Source: Pseudomonadota bacterium (GTDB lineage: Bacteria; Desulfobacterota; Desulfobulbia; Desulfobulbales; Desulfocapsaceae). Taken from it: a DNA stretch of 42,438 bases. The position numbers and the translations under genes were made by a program. Each line of letters begins with the position of its first letter. Within the stretch, counting starts at the first letter, position 1. The notes under the pieces were generated by a model. That model was not told the DNA's origin and made no database searches. It saw only the letters and a list, made by a program, of their open reading frames with translations. The stretch covers positions 1-42,438 of the forward strand of contig JAHJNL010000090.1 of the NCBI GenBank assembly GCA_018820855.1, written 5' to 3'. Positions 1-9,269 of this stretch are shown piece by piece.

Positions 1-921
1 ACCGGTGGGGCCGGATTTGTTGGTTCTCACCTTTGTGAACGATTGTTAAATGATGGGCATGATGTCATTTGTGTGGATAACTTTTTTACCGGCACCAAGG
101 ATAATGTCCTTCATCTGCTGGATAATCCACATTTTGAAATAATGCGGCATGATGTGACCTTTCCGCTGTATGTAGAGGTGGATGAGATTTATAATCTTGC
201 ATGTCCGGCTTCTCCCATTCATTATCAGCATGATCCTGTGCAGACCACAAAGACCAGTGTGCATGGTGCTATTAATATGCTAGGGCTTGCCAAGAGAGTG
301 AATGCGAAAATTTTTCAGGCCTCAACCAGTGAAGTCTACGGTGATCCGAAGATTCATCCTCAGACAGAGGATTACTGGGGACATGTCAACCCCATCGGTT
401 TTCGTTCCTGTTACGACGAGGGAAAACGGTGTGCTGAGACCTTGTTTTTTGATTACCGTCGTCAGCATAATCTTCGCATCAAGGTTGCCCGTATCTTCAA
501 TACGTATGGCCCCAAAATGCATCCTAATGATGGTAGAGTGGTGTCTAATTTTATTATGCAGGCGCTCCAGGGACTGCCGATCACCATTTATGGTGATGGC
601 TCCCAGTCGCGTTCTTTTTGTTATGTCGATGACCTGATTGAAGTTTTTGTTCGCCTGATGGCTAGCCCTGATGATTTTACCGGACCGGTGAATACGGGTA
701 ACCCTGGTGAATTTACCATCAAGGAGCTGGCGGAGAAAATTATCGCTCTCACTGGCTCCTCGTCAAAGTTGGATTATCAGCCGCTGCCCAGTGATGATCC
801 AATTCAGCGTCAACCCGACATCAGTCTGGCAAGAGAAAAGCTCAACTGGGAGCCGAAGATTAAATTGGAAGAAGGACTGAAGAAAACAATTCCTTATTTT
901 GACGCCTTGCTCAAAGCCTGA
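1..921 (+). CDS. UDP-glucuronate decarboxylase (UDP-xylose synthase), 5'-truncated by window edge
   Basis: This extended short-chain dehydrogenase/reductase would convert UDP-glucuronate to UDP-xylose in the cytoplasm, supplying a sugar nucleotide to the glycosyltransferases that follow. The reading frame is open from base 1, and the first residues visible, [10 protein letters not shown], are the NAD-binding Rossmann glycine motif. Only a few N-terminal residues are therefore missing, and the TTG at 43 is not the real start. Further family marks are the substrate segment [10 protein letters not shown], the catalytic Tyr/Lys pair in [11 protein letters not shown], and [19 protein letters not shown], which is typical of UXS rather than of UDP-glucose 4-epimerase or dTDP-glucose dehydratase. 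About 306 residues are visible, close to the usual 310-320. The next gene starts 67 nt downstream on the same strand. A different UDP-sugar SDR activity cannot be fully excluded. Confidence 0.9.
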   Translation, partial: TGGAGFVGSHLCERLLNDGHDVICVDNFFTGTKDNVLHLLDNPHFEIMRHDVTFPLYVEVDEIYNLACPASPIHYQHDPVQTTKTSVHGAINMLGLAKRVNAKIFQASTSEVYGDPKIHPQTEDYWGHVNPIGFRSCYDEGKRCAETLFFDYRRQHNLRIKVARIFNTYGPKMHPNDGRVVSNFIMQALQGLPITIYGDGSQSRSFCYVDDLIEVFVRLMASPDDFTGPVNTGNPGEFTIKELAEKIIALTGSSSKLDYQPLPSDDPIQRQPDISLAREKLNWEPKIKLEEGLKKTIPYFDALLKA

Positions 922-988
922 TTTCAGTGTAGCGAAAGCTGACTGTTCTGTCTCAGCAAAAGCTGATCCACCTGCAGCGACATGTTCC

Positions 989-2224
989 ATGAAAATAGTT
1001 ATAGACGTAGGCGTAATTGGCCTGGCTCAGCTCTTCGAGACCGCCAGAACCGGTATATACAGAGTCATCAGCAGCTTGTCGCTGGAGTTGTTGGCCCGGG
1101 ATGACCTTGATCTATCTTTTTCCTCACTTTCTTCTTTGCAGGTTAATCAACTTACGGACTATTATTTTGCCCAGAAAAACTTTGCTGCAAAATCCTTTCC
1201 GCGGAATTGGTTTGAGAAAACACTGATCACCATTGCCGGATGTGATCGTGAGACCAGCCAGGAGAGTATAGCTGCAAAGATTCTCTCAAAGCTCTATCGC
1301 ATATCACTCTCTCACAGGATCGGAGCACAGGCAGATATCTTTCACTCGCACTATTCTGCTTTACCTTGCTTTCGCTCACGGCGCGTTCCTGTTCGCATGA
1401 TGACCATCTATGATATCATTCCTCTCATACATCCGGAATATTTTGCCGACGGTTTTGTAGATGAATTCCGACCCATTGTCCAGTCTTTTTCTCCCCGGGA
1501 TGATTTCCTCTTTACCATCTCGGAGTGTACAAAAAATGACATTTGCAGCTATTTTGCAATGGATCCGGACAGAGTTTTTGTCACACCTCTGGCTGCATCA
1601 CCGGAGCTCTATTATCCAGAGCTTGACCAGGACGTGATTAACGAAGTGAAACAAAATTTTCATATTCCCGACGGACGCTATTTCCTTACCCTGGCCACAG
1701 TGGAAAAGAGAAAGAATCTCCAAATGTCCATGAAGTGTTTTCGAGAGATCCTGAAAGAGCCGGGTTGTGAAGATCTTTCCTTTGTGCTGGTCGGTACCCG
1801 GGGCTGGAAAGTTAAAGAGTTGCTTGAGGAAATTGATAATGATCCAATATTGCAAAACAGGGTGATTTTTACCGGCTTTATCCCAGACAAGTATCTCAGT
1901 GCAATATATAGCGGTGCTGAGGCATTTCTCTATCCGTCTCTTTATGAAGGATTCGGATTGCCGCCCCTGGAGGCTATGCAATGCGGTCTTCCGGTTATCG
2001 CCTCGAATACCAGTTCCTTGCCGGAAGTTGTCGGCGATGCCGGGATCCTTGTGGACCCAGAGGATAAAGACCAGATATGTCAGGCCATGATGCATCTGCT
2101 TGGAGATAGGGCAGTTCGTGATGAGTATGCCCAAAAAGGGTTAGTCAGGGCAGGAGAATTTTCCTGGCGTCGGTGTGCTGAACAGACAGTAGCCGGGTAT
2201 CATAGGGCCTGGGATGGCCGCTAA
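989..2224 (+). CDS. GT4-family glycosyltransferase
   Basis: Cytoplasmic GT-B-fold glycosyltransferase of family GT4, predicted to add one sugar from a nucleotide donor to a lipid-linked repeat unit. The start is placed at ATG 989, where the protein opens with the beta-strand MKIVIDVGVIGLA. An upstream in-frame TTG at 899 would run into the previous gene and add a compositionally poor 30-residue stretch. The C-terminal donor site carries YPSLYEGFGLPPLEAM with the EX7E pair at about E320 and E328, followed by GLPVIASNTSSLPEVVGDAG, the standard nucleotide-sugar segment of GT4 enzymes. Length is 411 residues, normal for the family. Donor and acceptor cannot be read from sequence. The next GT4 gene begins 17 nt downstream and shares the same C-terminal organisation, so the two are probably paralogues acting in consecutive steps. 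Confidence 0.9.
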   Translation: MKIVIDVGVIGLAQLFETARTGIYRVISSLSLELLARDDLDLSFSSLSSLQVNQLTDYYFAQKNFAAKSFPRNWFEKTLITIAGCDRETSQESIAAKILSKLYRISLSHRIGAQADIFHSHYSALPCFRSRRVPVRMMTIYDIIPLIHPEYFADGFVDEFRPIVQSFSPRDDFLFTISECTKNDICSYFAMDPDRVFVTPLAASPELYYPELDQDVINEVKQNFHIPDGRYFLTLATVEKRKNLQMSMKCFREILKEPGCEDLSFVLVGTRGWKVKELLEEIDNDPILQNRVIFTGFIPDKYLSAIYSGAEAFLYPSLYEGFGLPPLEAMQCGLPVIASNTSSLPEVVGDAGILVDPEDKDQICQAMMHLLGDRAVRDEYAQKGLVRAGEFSWRRCAEQTVAGYHRAWDGR

Positions 2225-2241
2225 ACTGAGATCCTGAGTTT

Positions 2242-3336
2242 ATGCATATAGTTTATGACTATCAGATCTTTGCCTTGCAGAAGGTGGGAGGGATTTCCAG
2301 GTACTTTGTTGAACTTGCCAGCAGGCTCCCAGCCAGCTCTCCGGAGATTGAAACAACAGTGCTTGCCCCTGTTCATATCAATGAGTATCTTGCTTCCAGC
2401 TCTGTGCGCAAGATTGGCTGGAAGGTGGCTTGTTTTCCAGGGAAGCACCGCATTCTTCCTGCCATTAATCGTATTGCCAGCCGTACAATCCTCAAATCTC
2501 AGCATCCTGATATCTTCCATGAGACTTATTATTCAGCCACTGTGCAATCGGCTCATGTCCCTCATATCCTCTCTGTTTATGATATGATCCATGAGCGTTT
2601 CCCCCATCAGTTCCAAGGACCTGATCTCCATATTCCTCAGCTTAAAGCCAAAGCGGTTGCACGGGCAGATCATGTAATCGCAATTTCAAATCATACCCGT
2701 GATGATCTCATACAGTATCTGAATGTCTCTCCAGAGAAAATTACGGTTATTCCACTTGCCGCTTCATTTGAGAAAACTGAAAAGAAAAAGGATGTAAACG
2801 TCTGTGAAAGACCGTATCTTCTTTATGTGGGGCTCAGAGAGGGGGTAAAAAATTTTCAGAGACTCCTTCTGGCCTTTGCTCATTCCACGCTGTTACTTTC
2901 TGAATTCGATCTTCTCTGTGTCGGAGGAGGTGAGTTTAACTCTGAAGAGTTACGCTGTTTTCAAAAGTTTGGTGTGAGTGAACGAATCAAGCATCAGTCT
3001 GCCGATGACAGCCTCCTGGCATCTCTCTATTCCCATGCGGCTTTGTTTGTCTATCCATCCCTCTATGAGGGTTTTGGTTTGCCACTCTTGGAGGCAATGC
3101 ATTGTGGTTGTCCGGTTGCCTGTAGTAATACCAGTTCTATGCCGGAAATAGCTGGCGATGCCGCAATTTATTTTGATCCATCCGATGAGGAAGAAATACG
3201 GGTTGCCATGGAGTCGACAGTTCAATCAAAAGATATTGTAACCTCACTAAGGGCACGCGGACATGAACGGGAAAAACTGTTTTCCTGGGACAAATGTGTG
3301 TCCCAGACATTAGAGTTGTACCGCAGCAAGGTGTAA
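2242..3336 (+). CDS. GT4-family glycosyltransferase
   Basis: Second GT-B glycosyltransferase of the cluster, 364 residues. It begins MHIVYDYQIFALQKVGGISR, the N-terminal acceptor-domain strand and glycine loop found in mannosyltransferase-like GT4 proteins. The C-terminal domain has FVYPSLYEGFGLPLLEAM (EX7E at about E276 and E284) and CPVACSNTSSMPEIAGDAA. It lies 17 nt after the preceding GT4 gene and 4 nt before the next gene, so it sits inside one operon. The family assignment is secure. The sugar transferred is not known; a mannose-type donor is only a guess from the general resemblance. Confidence 0.9.
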   Translation: MHIVYDYQIFALQKVGGISRYFVELASRLPASSPEIETTVLAPVHINEYLASSSVRKIGWKVACFPGKHRILPAINRIASRTILKSQHPDIFHETYYSATVQSAHVPHILSVYDMIHERFPHQFQGPDLHIPQLKAKAVARADHVIAISNHTRDDLIQYLNVSPEKITVIPLAASFEKTEKKKDVNVCERPYLLYVGLREGVKNFQRLLLAFAHSTLLLSEFDLLCVGGGEFNSEELRCFQKFGVSERIKHQSADDSLLASLYSHAALFVYPSLYEGFGLPLLEAMHCGCPVACSNTSSMPEIAGDAAIYFDPSDEEEIRVAMESTVQSKDIVTSLRARGHEREKLFSWDKCVSQTLELYRSKV

Positions 3337-3340
3337 GCTT

Positions 3341-4228
3341 TTGGAAACAGTAGATTCTTCCCAGCAACAAAAAAAAACAACCGGTGGCGCAAGGACTTAT
3401 GGCGCAAAGAAGCAGGGTGATCCCGAACACCCTCTTGTTTCTATTATTACCATAGTCTTAAACGGGGAATCTTTTATCCGGCAAACCATTGACAGCGTCT
3501 TGCAGCAACGTTATGGGCTTATAGAATATATTGTCATTGATGGTGGCTCACATGACAGCACTGTCTCCATTCTTCGTGAATATGACAGCAAAATAGATTT
3601 CTGGCAAAGTGAGCCGGATAAAGGCATCAGTGACGCCTTTAATAAGGGGATCAATGCTGCCCAGGGAGAATTTATTGGCTTGATTAATGCCGGAGACTGG
3701 TACGAGGCAGACACTGTGCAACGTGTGGTTGAAACATTTCTGGCTGACAGGGAAGTTGGCGTTGTCTGCGGTGCGCTACAGTTTTGGAAAGGTTTACAAC
3801 GGGAATATATCTGTCATTCTGTTCCACAGCTTCTTGGACGTGAGATGACTGTTACCCACCCGACCTGTTTCGTACACGCTGAATTGTATCATTCTTTCGG
3901 CCTTTTTTCTCCTGACTACAAATTTGCCATGGATTATGAACTGCTGCTGCGTTTCAAACAACAAGGAGCCAGATTTCTAGCCCTTGATTCTGTTCTTGCG
4001 AACATGCAGCATGACGGAGTATCTGAAGAAAACTGGAAAATGGCTTTGCAGGAAACTCATAGGGCAAGAACTGAATTGTTAGAGAGCTCTTTTTGTACAA
4101 GCCATTGGTATTATTGTTTTCTACTGATAAAACGTGAGTTACGGATTTTTCTGGAAAAACTTGGGTGGACCAGTCTACTTCATTTTTACCGAAGCAGACT
4201 GGCTTTGGTAAAAAAAACAAAATTGTAA
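3341..4228 (+). CDS. GT2-family glycosyltransferase
   Basis: GT-A fold, family 2 glycosyltransferase, 295 residues. The nucleotide-binding strand PLVSIITIVLNGESFIRQTI starts at about residue 32, followed by YIVIDGGSHDST and the metal-binding region GEFIGLINAGDWYEADTV, where the usual DxD is replaced by an N-A-G-D form seen in WcaE-like enzymes. The start is a TTG at 3341, only 4 nt past the previous stop. An AAGGTG sequence at 3328-3333, about 7 nt upstream, supports it, and no ATG is available before the GT2 core. The polar N-terminal 30 residues (SSQQQKKTTGG) look like a linker. Role inferred from context: one step of polysaccharide repeat-unit assembly at the cytoplasmic membrane face. Confidence 0.88.
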   Translation: METVDSSQQQKKTTGGARTYGAKKQGDPEHPLVSIITIVLNGESFIRQTIDSVLQQRYGLIEYIVIDGGSHDSTVSILREYDSKIDFWQSEPDKGISDAFNKGINAAQGEFIGLINAGDWYEADTVQRVVETFLADREVGVVCGALQFWKGLQREYICHSVPQLLGREMTVTHPTCFVHAELYHSFGLFSPDYKFAMDYELLLRFKQQGARFLALDSVLANMQHDGVSEENWKMALQETHRARTELLESSFCTSHWYYCFLLIKRELRIFLEKLGWTSLLHFYRSRLALVKKTKL

Positions 4229-4237
4229 GTAGATATA

Positions 4238-5161
4238 ATGGCTGTCACCGTTTCTCTTTCTATTTTAATCCCTGTCTACAATTGGGATATAGGTCCTCTG
4301 CTTACCCGCCTTCATTCTCAGTGTCTGCAACTCTCGGAAGGGCTGCAGGTGGAAATAATTGTGATGGATGATGGATCCAGAGAGAAGTATGCCAATGCTT
4401 CTGTGGCCGGGCAGCTGCCTCTTGTCAGGTATGAGGAGTCTGGTGTCAACAGGGGACGGGCAAAAATCCGCAATGAACTGCTGCAGCAGGCAAAGGGCGA
4501 TTACGTCCTCTTTTTAGATGCTGACATGCTCCCTGATCAGGACAATTTTATCCAAACATATTTGGAGAAGGGCAGGGAAGGCTGCGAAATTGTCTGTGGT
4601 GGGATAAGCTATTTACAAAACAAAGAAGATCATCCGCAATTCTCTTTTTATTTATACAAAAGCCGCAGAACAGAGGCATTACCACCATCTGTCAGGAGGA
4701 CTATTCCTTGGCGATATCTTTTCACCTCAAACATTATGGTGCGTCGTGATATTTTGAAATCTACCCACTTTGATTCACGATTTACGGGGTATGGATTTGA
4801 AGATATTGAGTGGGGGGTTCGCTTGGGTGATTTGTTTGCAATATCCCATATTGACAATAGCTGTTCTCATATGGGAGTGATGAGTAAAGAACAGGTCTTT
4901 GCCAAAATGCGTGACTCTATACACAACTATGCTCTTCTTCTTTCCCTGCATCCTTCTCAAACAGGTCACACAGGTGCTGGCGGCATTGCCCGGGTCTTTC
5001 GGAATTTTCCTGACATTCTTCTTAGGGGTGGAGATAATCTGTTAAGTCGTCTGTTTCACGGTTTGTCATGGAATTGGTTGTTATTTTACATTTTTCAATG
5101 TGATAAGGCAGTGTTGCTTGCCAGGGAATTGAAAAAAGAGTCCAAGGACGGACTGAGTTGA
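4238..5161 (+). CDS. GT2-family glycosyltransferase with GT7-type C-terminal ED motif
   Basis: GT-A fold glycosyltransferase, 307 residues. It begins MAVTVSLSILIPVYNWDIG, then IIVMDDGSREKYA and the metal-binding DxD in GDYVLFLDADMLPDQDNF. Around residue 180 it has FTGYGFEDIEWGVRLGDL, the Gly-x-Glu-Asp segment typical of the C-terminal domain of galactosyltransferase-like enzymes (polypeptide GalNAc transferase and chondroitin polymerase type). This suggests a Gal, GalNAc or related donor, but that is an inference. It lies 9 nt after the previous gene, and its stop codon overlaps the TTG start of the next gene (TTGA), which suggests translational coupling. Confidence 0.88.
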   Translation: MAVTVSLSILIPVYNWDIGPLLTRLHSQCLQLSEGLQVEIIVMDDGSREKYANASVAGQLPLVRYEESGVNRGRAKIRNELLQQAKGDYVLFLDADMLPDQDNFIQTYLEKGREGCEIVCGGISYLQNKEDHPQFSFYLYKSRRTEALPPSVRRTIPWRYLFTSNIMVRRDILKSTHFDSRFTGYGFEDIEWGVRLGDLFAISHIDNSCSHMGVMSKEQVFAKMRDSIHNYALLLSLHPSQTGHTGAGGIARVFRNFPDILLRGGDNLLSRLFHGLSWNWLLFYIFQCDKAVLLARELKKESKDGLS

Positions 5162-6075
5162 TTTCTATTATTATCCCAACGCTGAATGGTGGAGAACTCT
5201 TTGGTGAGGTCCTCAAAAGTATTGTCAGCCAGGATCTCAGCGAAAAATATGAGTTGTTGGTCTACGACTCTTCCTCGACAGATGACACTGCTGCCCGAGC
5301 AGAAGCATTCGGGGCGGAAGTCATACGGGTTCGGAGAGAAGATTTTGATCATGGCGGCACCAGATCCATGGCGGCAAAGAAAGCTGCCGGTGATATTCTG
5401 GTTTTCATGACTCAGGATGCTGTAATTTCTGAACCGGGAGCACTTTCAGCTCTGATAGCACCATTATTAAAAAAAGATTCACCTGTCGATGTTACCTATG
5501 GGAGGCAGCTGCCTGCTCAAGGTGCGACCTTAGCCGCCGCCCATCTTCGTTTATTTAATTATCCTGAGCTGACTTTGCAGAGATCATATGAAGATAGAGG
5601 TAAATATGGTCTCAAAACAGTCTTTGTCTCCAATTCTTTTGCTGCCTACAAGAAGGCTAAGCTTGCCGCAATCGGGTATTTTCAAAACAACTTGATTTTT
5701 GGAGAAGACACCTGTGCCGTAGGTCGGTTACTGTTGCATGGTTCTGCCATACTGTATGTTGCCGAGGCAACTGTGTATCATTCTCATAATTATACTCTCT
5801 TGCAGGAATTCAAGAGACACTTTGATATCGGTGTGCTGCATAGCACTGAGAAATGGCTCTTGAAAGAGTATGGGAGAGCAGAGGGGCATGGCGCCAGTTA
5901 TGTGCAGTCTGCACTGTCCTGCTTTTTGAATAACAAGGCCTGGTCTCTTCTCCCGGATTTGATTATAAGATGCGGGGTGAAATATTTAGGTTATAATCTT
6001 GGCAGGAAATATCGATATCTGCCAGCGCTGGTGAGGCCTCAGCTGAGTATGCATCATGCCTGGTGGCAGAAGTAG
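5158..6075 (+). CDS. GT2-family glycosyltransferase, rhamnosyltransferase-like
   Basis: Family 2 glycosyltransferase of 305 residues starting at a TTG that overlaps the upstream stop by 4 nt. The opening MISIIIPTLNGGELFGEVL and LLVYDSSSTDDTA are the GT-A donor site. The segment DILVFMTQDAVISEPGAL has the QDA version of the DxD motif, which is common in rhamnosyltransferases. Further on come FGEDTCAVGRLL and VYHSHNYTLLQEFKRHFDIG, both characteristic of O-antigen rhamnosyltransferases of the RfbN/WbbL type. The specificity is a family-level guess. It is followed by 51 nt and then the initiating sugar-phosphate transferase, so it probably belongs to the same transcript. Confidence 0.85.
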   Translation: MISIIIPTLNGGELFGEVLKSIVSQDLSEKYELLVYDSSSTDDTAARAEAFGAEVIRVRREDFDHGGTRSMAAKKAAGDILVFMTQDAVISEPGALSALIAPLLKKDSPVDVTYGRQLPAQGATLAAAHLRLFNYPELTLQRSYEDRGKYGLKTVFVSNSFAAYKKAKLAAIGYFQNNLIFGEDTCAVGRLLLHGSAILYVAEATVYHSHNYTLLQEFKRHFDIGVLHSTEKWLLKEYGRAEGHGASYVQSALSCFLNNKAWSLLPDLIIRCGVKYLGYNLGRKYRYLPALVRPQLSMHHAWWQK

Positions 6076-6126
6076 ATTGTCTTTTTTGATCAGAAACTGA
6101 ATGACTTGAAGTAGAACAGGTAAACT

Positions 6127-7536
6127 ATGATGTCTCTGAATCTGCGTGAGCAGAGTTCTCTTATATGTAAAATATTGAACCTGATCGATTGTGCTCTGGT
6201 CTGTATCTTCCTCTGGGCATTGGTGACTTGGTACCGGGTACCGTGGAATTACTACTATACCTATCTTCTTTGGGTCTCTTTTGGTTTGTCCCTGATCAGC
6301 TTTCAGTATTTTCAGCTGTATCGTTCCTGGCGTGGCTGGAAATTTTATTTGGAATTTCTTGTTATTGTCAAGGCATGGGGGGGAGTGGTTGGAGCACTTT
6401 TGTTTTACTTCTTTGTCTTTAAAATTTCGCATGCCTATTCACGTGTAGTCTTTTTGATCTGGTCTACGGTTACCCCGCTGTTACTCTTTATTGCCCATGT
6501 CATTGCCCGGAAAATTTTGCGTCACTATCGTTCTAAGGGGAAAAACGTTCGTCATGCTGTGGTGGCCGGGGCCGGAGAGCTGGGAATAAAACTGGCACGG
6601 GAAGTAGAGGCCATTCCCTGGGCAGGAATAGAGGTGTTGGGTTTTTTTGATGATAAGGTCGGGCCCGATGAAAAAAGTACTGTTGTCGGGAAGCCGATTC
6701 TTGGTGCGATTGCTGATATTAGGCATTTTTTGCTGAACAACGATATTGATTACGTCTATGTGGCCCTGCCTATGAGGGCGGAGAAGAAAATTTTTTCCAT
6801 TCTGCGTGAGTGTCGATCTCTTGGGGCAAGGATTTATCTTGTGCCTGACCTCTATGTCTTTGGTCTGCACCATGCAGAAATTCAGTCACTGGGAAATACG
6901 CTTGTCTTGAATTTTAATCCTAATACTGAATGGAAACGAACCTTTGATGTCATTTTTTCCCTCATGGTCCTCACCCTTATCTCACCTCTTTTCCTTGTTA
7001 TCGCCATCCTGGTCAAGTTCCAGGACGGAGGACCGGTCTTTTACCGTCACCGGCGGATCACCTCTGCCGGAAAGGAATTTGGCTGTATCAAGTTTCGCTC
7101 TATGGTGGTTGATGCCGAAGAACAACTGGAGCAGATCCTGGCTGAGGACCCGGAAATGCGTGAGGAATGGGCGCATAGCTTCAAACTCAAAAATGATCCC
7201 AGAGTGACCCGCCTGGGAAGGTTCCTGCGAAAAACCAGTTTGGACGAGTTGCCTCAGTTTATTAATGTTCTCAAGGGAGAGATGAGCGTGGTCGGGGCAC
7301 GACCTATTGTGGGGCAGGAACTGAATGATTTTTACAAGGAGAGTGCAGGGCGTTACTGTTCCATGAAGCCGGGCATAACCGGTCCCTGGCAGGTTGAGCG
7401 TCGTTCAGACAGTGCCAGTTACGATGAACGGGTGGGGCTTGATGATTGGTATATCCTCAACTATTCCTTGTGGACCGATATCAAGATTATTGCCAAGACA
7501 ATCAAACGTGTATTTGATCAGAAAGGGGCATATTGA
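6127..7536 (+). CDS. Polyprenyl-phosphate sugar-1-phosphate transferase (WbaP/WcaJ type)
   Basis: Integral membrane enzyme that moves a hexose-1-phosphate from a UDP-sugar to undecaprenyl phosphate, the first step of repeat-unit synthesis. Of 469 residues, the first about 140 hold four or five hydrophobic helices. A CoA-binding-like Rossmann domain follows, with HAVVAGAGELGIKLAREVE at about 145-165. The C-terminal catalytic domain (about 275-469) has the re-entrant helix KRTFDVIFSLMVLTLISPLF, then FYRHRRIT, FGCIKFRSM, and SLDELPQFINVLKGEMSVVG followed by ARP. These are the conserved blocks of the bacterial sugar transferase family (PF02397). The full three-part architecture matches the long PHPT enzymes. 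It ends the polysaccharide operon; the next gene is convergent. Whether the sugar is glucose or galactose is not readable. Confidence 0.93.
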   Translation: MMSLNLREQSSLICKILNLIDCALVCIFLWALVTWYRVPWNYYYTYLLWVSFGLSLISFQYFQLYRSWRGWKFYLEFLVIVKAWGGVVGALLFYFFVFKISHAYSRVVFLIWSTVTPLLLFIAHVIARKILRHYRSKGKNVRHAVVAGAGELGIKLAREVEAIPWAGIEVLGFFDDKVGPDEKSTVVGKPILGAIADIRHFLLNNDIDYVYVALPMRAEKKIFSILRECRSLGARIYLVPDLYVFGLHHAEIQSLGNTLVLNFNPNTEWKRTFDVIFSLMVLTLISPLFLVIAILVKFQDGGPVFYRHRRITSAGKEFGCIKFRSMVVDAEEQLEQILAEDPEMREEWAHSFKLKNDPRVTRLGRFLRKTSLDELPQFINVLKGEMSVVGARPIVGQELNDFYKESAGRYCSMKPGITGPWQVERRSDSASYDERVGLDDWYILNYSLWTDIKIIAKTIKRVFDQKGAY

Positions 7537-7647
7537 GGGCTGAGAGGAAAGGCTGGGAATAAAACAGCTCTCTGGATGGTTCTTTTCACTTTCCCATGTA
7601 AAAGGAAAAGCTTCATTGAAGCCAAAGGGTAGTTGTTATCTTTTCTT

Positions 7648-8415
7648 TCAACCTTCAGCCTTTTTTCCTTCCAATGCCTGCATCAGTATACCTGGCGCCT
7701 CGCCAGCAGCGTTTTCCAGACTGGTGACCGGAACATCCTGGCGTTCGGCATTTCTGATGGTCTGTGAGTCAGGGAAAAAGGCAATCGGTTGTACCCCGAG
7801 CCCAGCTTCCAGAAAAGATCTGTCTTCTTCATCAGTGACCAGATTGCCGACAAAGCTGATCTTTGGGATCTTGACATCCTCCGCCAGTTTTTTGACTTTG
7901 AGAGCGGTACGGATGGACGATTTTGAGGGGATGACCACGATCAGCAGATGATCGATCCCGGCAATGGTTCCCCGTCCCAGGTGTTCGACACCGGCTTCCA
8001 TATCGAGAAGAACAACCTGGTTTTTGGAGAGCAGGAGTTTGGTAAGCATCCGGCGCAGAACATTGTTCTCCGGGCAGGCACAGCCTTTGTCGCCGGTCTG
8101 AATGGCACCCAGTACCATCAGTTTCATCCCATTATGGTCGATCATGAATTCTTCCAGCAGGTCATTGACCTGTGGATTCATGTTATACATGGGTGAGCCC
8201 TCGGTCTTGCCGGAGCGTTCCACCAGCAGTTTTGTCATCTCGGCTATGGGCCGGATGGCCTCCGGGTGTTTCACTCCCAGGGTTTGAGCCATGTGAGGGC
8301 TGGGGTCGGCATCGATCACCAGGACCTCCTTACCTGCCTTTTTGAATTCGCCTGCCAGAAGGGCCATGAGTGTGGTTTTTCCTACTCCGCCTTTTCCGCT
8401 GATTGCAATCTTCAT
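7648..8415 (-). CDS. cooC: CooC-like nickel-insertion ATPase (CO dehydrogenase maturation factor family)
   Basis: MinD/SIMIBI-class P-loop ATPase of 255 residues. Known CooC proteins use ATP to load nickel into the C-cluster of carbon monoxide dehydrogenase. ATG 8415 is chosen because it places the deviant Walker A motif KGGVGKTT at residues 8-15 and has a GGAGGG ribosome site 9 nt upstream. The longer frame to 8448 reads through that ribosome site. VIDADPSPHMA at about 34-44 is the switch I region. The CooC signature Cys-x-Cys appears as GCACPENN with C112 and C114, the positions that bind nickel at the dimer interface in characterised CooC. No CODH gene is in this window, so the partner must be elsewhere. 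The gene is convergent with the polysaccharide operon and divergent from the BI-1 gene. Confidence 0.85.
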   Translation of the reverse strand: MKIAISGKGGVGKTTLMALLAGEFKKAGKEVLVIDADPSPHMAQTLGVKHPEAIRPIAEMTKLLVERSGKTEGSPMYNMNPQVNDLLEEFMIDHNGMKLMVLGAIQTGDKGCACPENNVLRRMLTKLLLSKNQVVLLDMEAGVEHLGRGTIAGIDHLLIVVIPSKSSIRTALKVKKLAEDVKIPKISFVGNLVTDEEDRSFLEAGLGVQPIAFFPDSQTIRNAERQDVPVTSLENAAGEAPGILMQALEGKKAEG

Positions 8416-8442
8416 TTTTTCTATCCCTCCGTCCTCTTTTCC

Positions 8443-8470
8443 TTGCAAGCTATTCTACAATGGTTATCAT
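8443..8470 (+). promoter_or_regulatory. Candidate sigma70-type promoter for the BI-1/YccA gene
   Basis: TTGCAA (8443-8448), a 16-nt spacer, then TATCAT (8465-8470), in the divergent intergenic region 67 nt upstream of the BI-1 ATG. Hexamers match consensus in part only and the region is AT-rich, so this is tentative. Confidence 0.3.
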
Positions 8471-8536
8471 ATGAGATCATAATTGGATATGTAGCGTATT
8501 TATAACATTGCGTAAACTAAGAACAGGAGTTTTGAC

Positions 8537-9244
8537 ATGTATCAGACGAGTAATCAAATCACGCTTACCCAGGCCAGGCAGGAGGCGTCGACAATTTTTC
8601 TGGCAAAGGTCTTTAACTGGATGGCTGTTGGACTTGGCCTGACCGGTGTTGTTGCCTGGTTTACAGCATCGAGTGGTCTTGCCATGCAGCTCGTGGCCAG
8701 CCCTGTTTTCATGATTCTTCTTTTTGCTGAACTGGGCCTGGTTTTCTATCTTTCTGCCCGCATTGATAAAATTCAGGCAGGAACAGCCACCGGCCTGTTT
8801 ATTGGTTATGCGGTGCTCAACGGGTTGACCCTGTCTATGGTTTTCCTCGCCTACACCCAGTCCTCCATTGCAGCCACATTTTTTATCACGGCCGGCATGT
8901 TCGGGTCTATGGCTGTCTACGGGCTGGTCACTAAACGGGACCTTTCAGCCTGGGGCTCCTTTCTTTTCATGGGCGTGATCGGCATCATCATTGCCTCTGT
9001 CGTTAATATCTTTCTCAAGAGTTCTTCTCTTTACTGGGCCATCTCTCTGATCGGAGTCTTTGTCTTTGTGGGCTTGACTGCCTATGATGTGCAGAAGATT
9101 AAGACCATTGGAGAGCAGGGTATCATGGAACAGGGCGATGAGACGGTGCGAAAAGGTGCCATTATGGGAGCTCTTGCCTTATATCTGGATTTCATTAATC
9201 TCTTTCTCATGCTCCTCCGTTTTTTCGGCGGCAGCAGGGACTAG
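8537..9244 (+). CDS. Bax inhibitor-1/YccA family membrane protein
   Basis: Inner-membrane protein of 235 residues in the BI-1/TMBIM family. Bacterial members include a pH-sensitive calcium leak channel (BsYetJ) and the FtsH modulator YccA; which role applies here is unknown. After a short polar N-terminus (MYQTSNQITLTQARQEAS) the sequence shows seven hydrophobic segments separated by short loops, as expected. The family segment VFVGLTAYDVQKIKTIGEQG lies near residue 180, with the Asp that forms part of the di-aspartyl pH sensor in YetJ. The C-terminus GALALYLDFINLFLMLLRFF is also a family hallmark. ATG 8537 has AGGAG 7 nt upstream. The gene appears monocistronic, flanked by a divergent cooC-like gene and a strong hairpin. 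Confidence 0.9.
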   Translation: MYQTSNQITLTQARQEASTIFLAKVFNWMAVGLGLTGVVAWFTASSGLAMQLVASPVFMILLFAELGLVFYLSARIDKIQAGTATGLFIGYAVLNGLTLSMVFLAYTQSSIAATFFITAGMFGSMAVYGLVTKRDLSAWGSFLFMGVIGIIIASVVNIFLKSSSLYWAISLIGVFVFVGLTAYDVQKIKTIGEQGIMEQGDETVRKGAIMGALALYLDFINLFLMLLRFFGGSRD

Positions 9245-9269
9245 ATTGTGAATCAGGAAAACAGTATTG

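Noticed and set aside
1-7536. Foreign island (phage or transposon borne) for the polysaccharide cluster
   Set aside because: Codon and base composition look continuous with the neighbours, and no integrase, repeat or tRNA junction is present at its right border.
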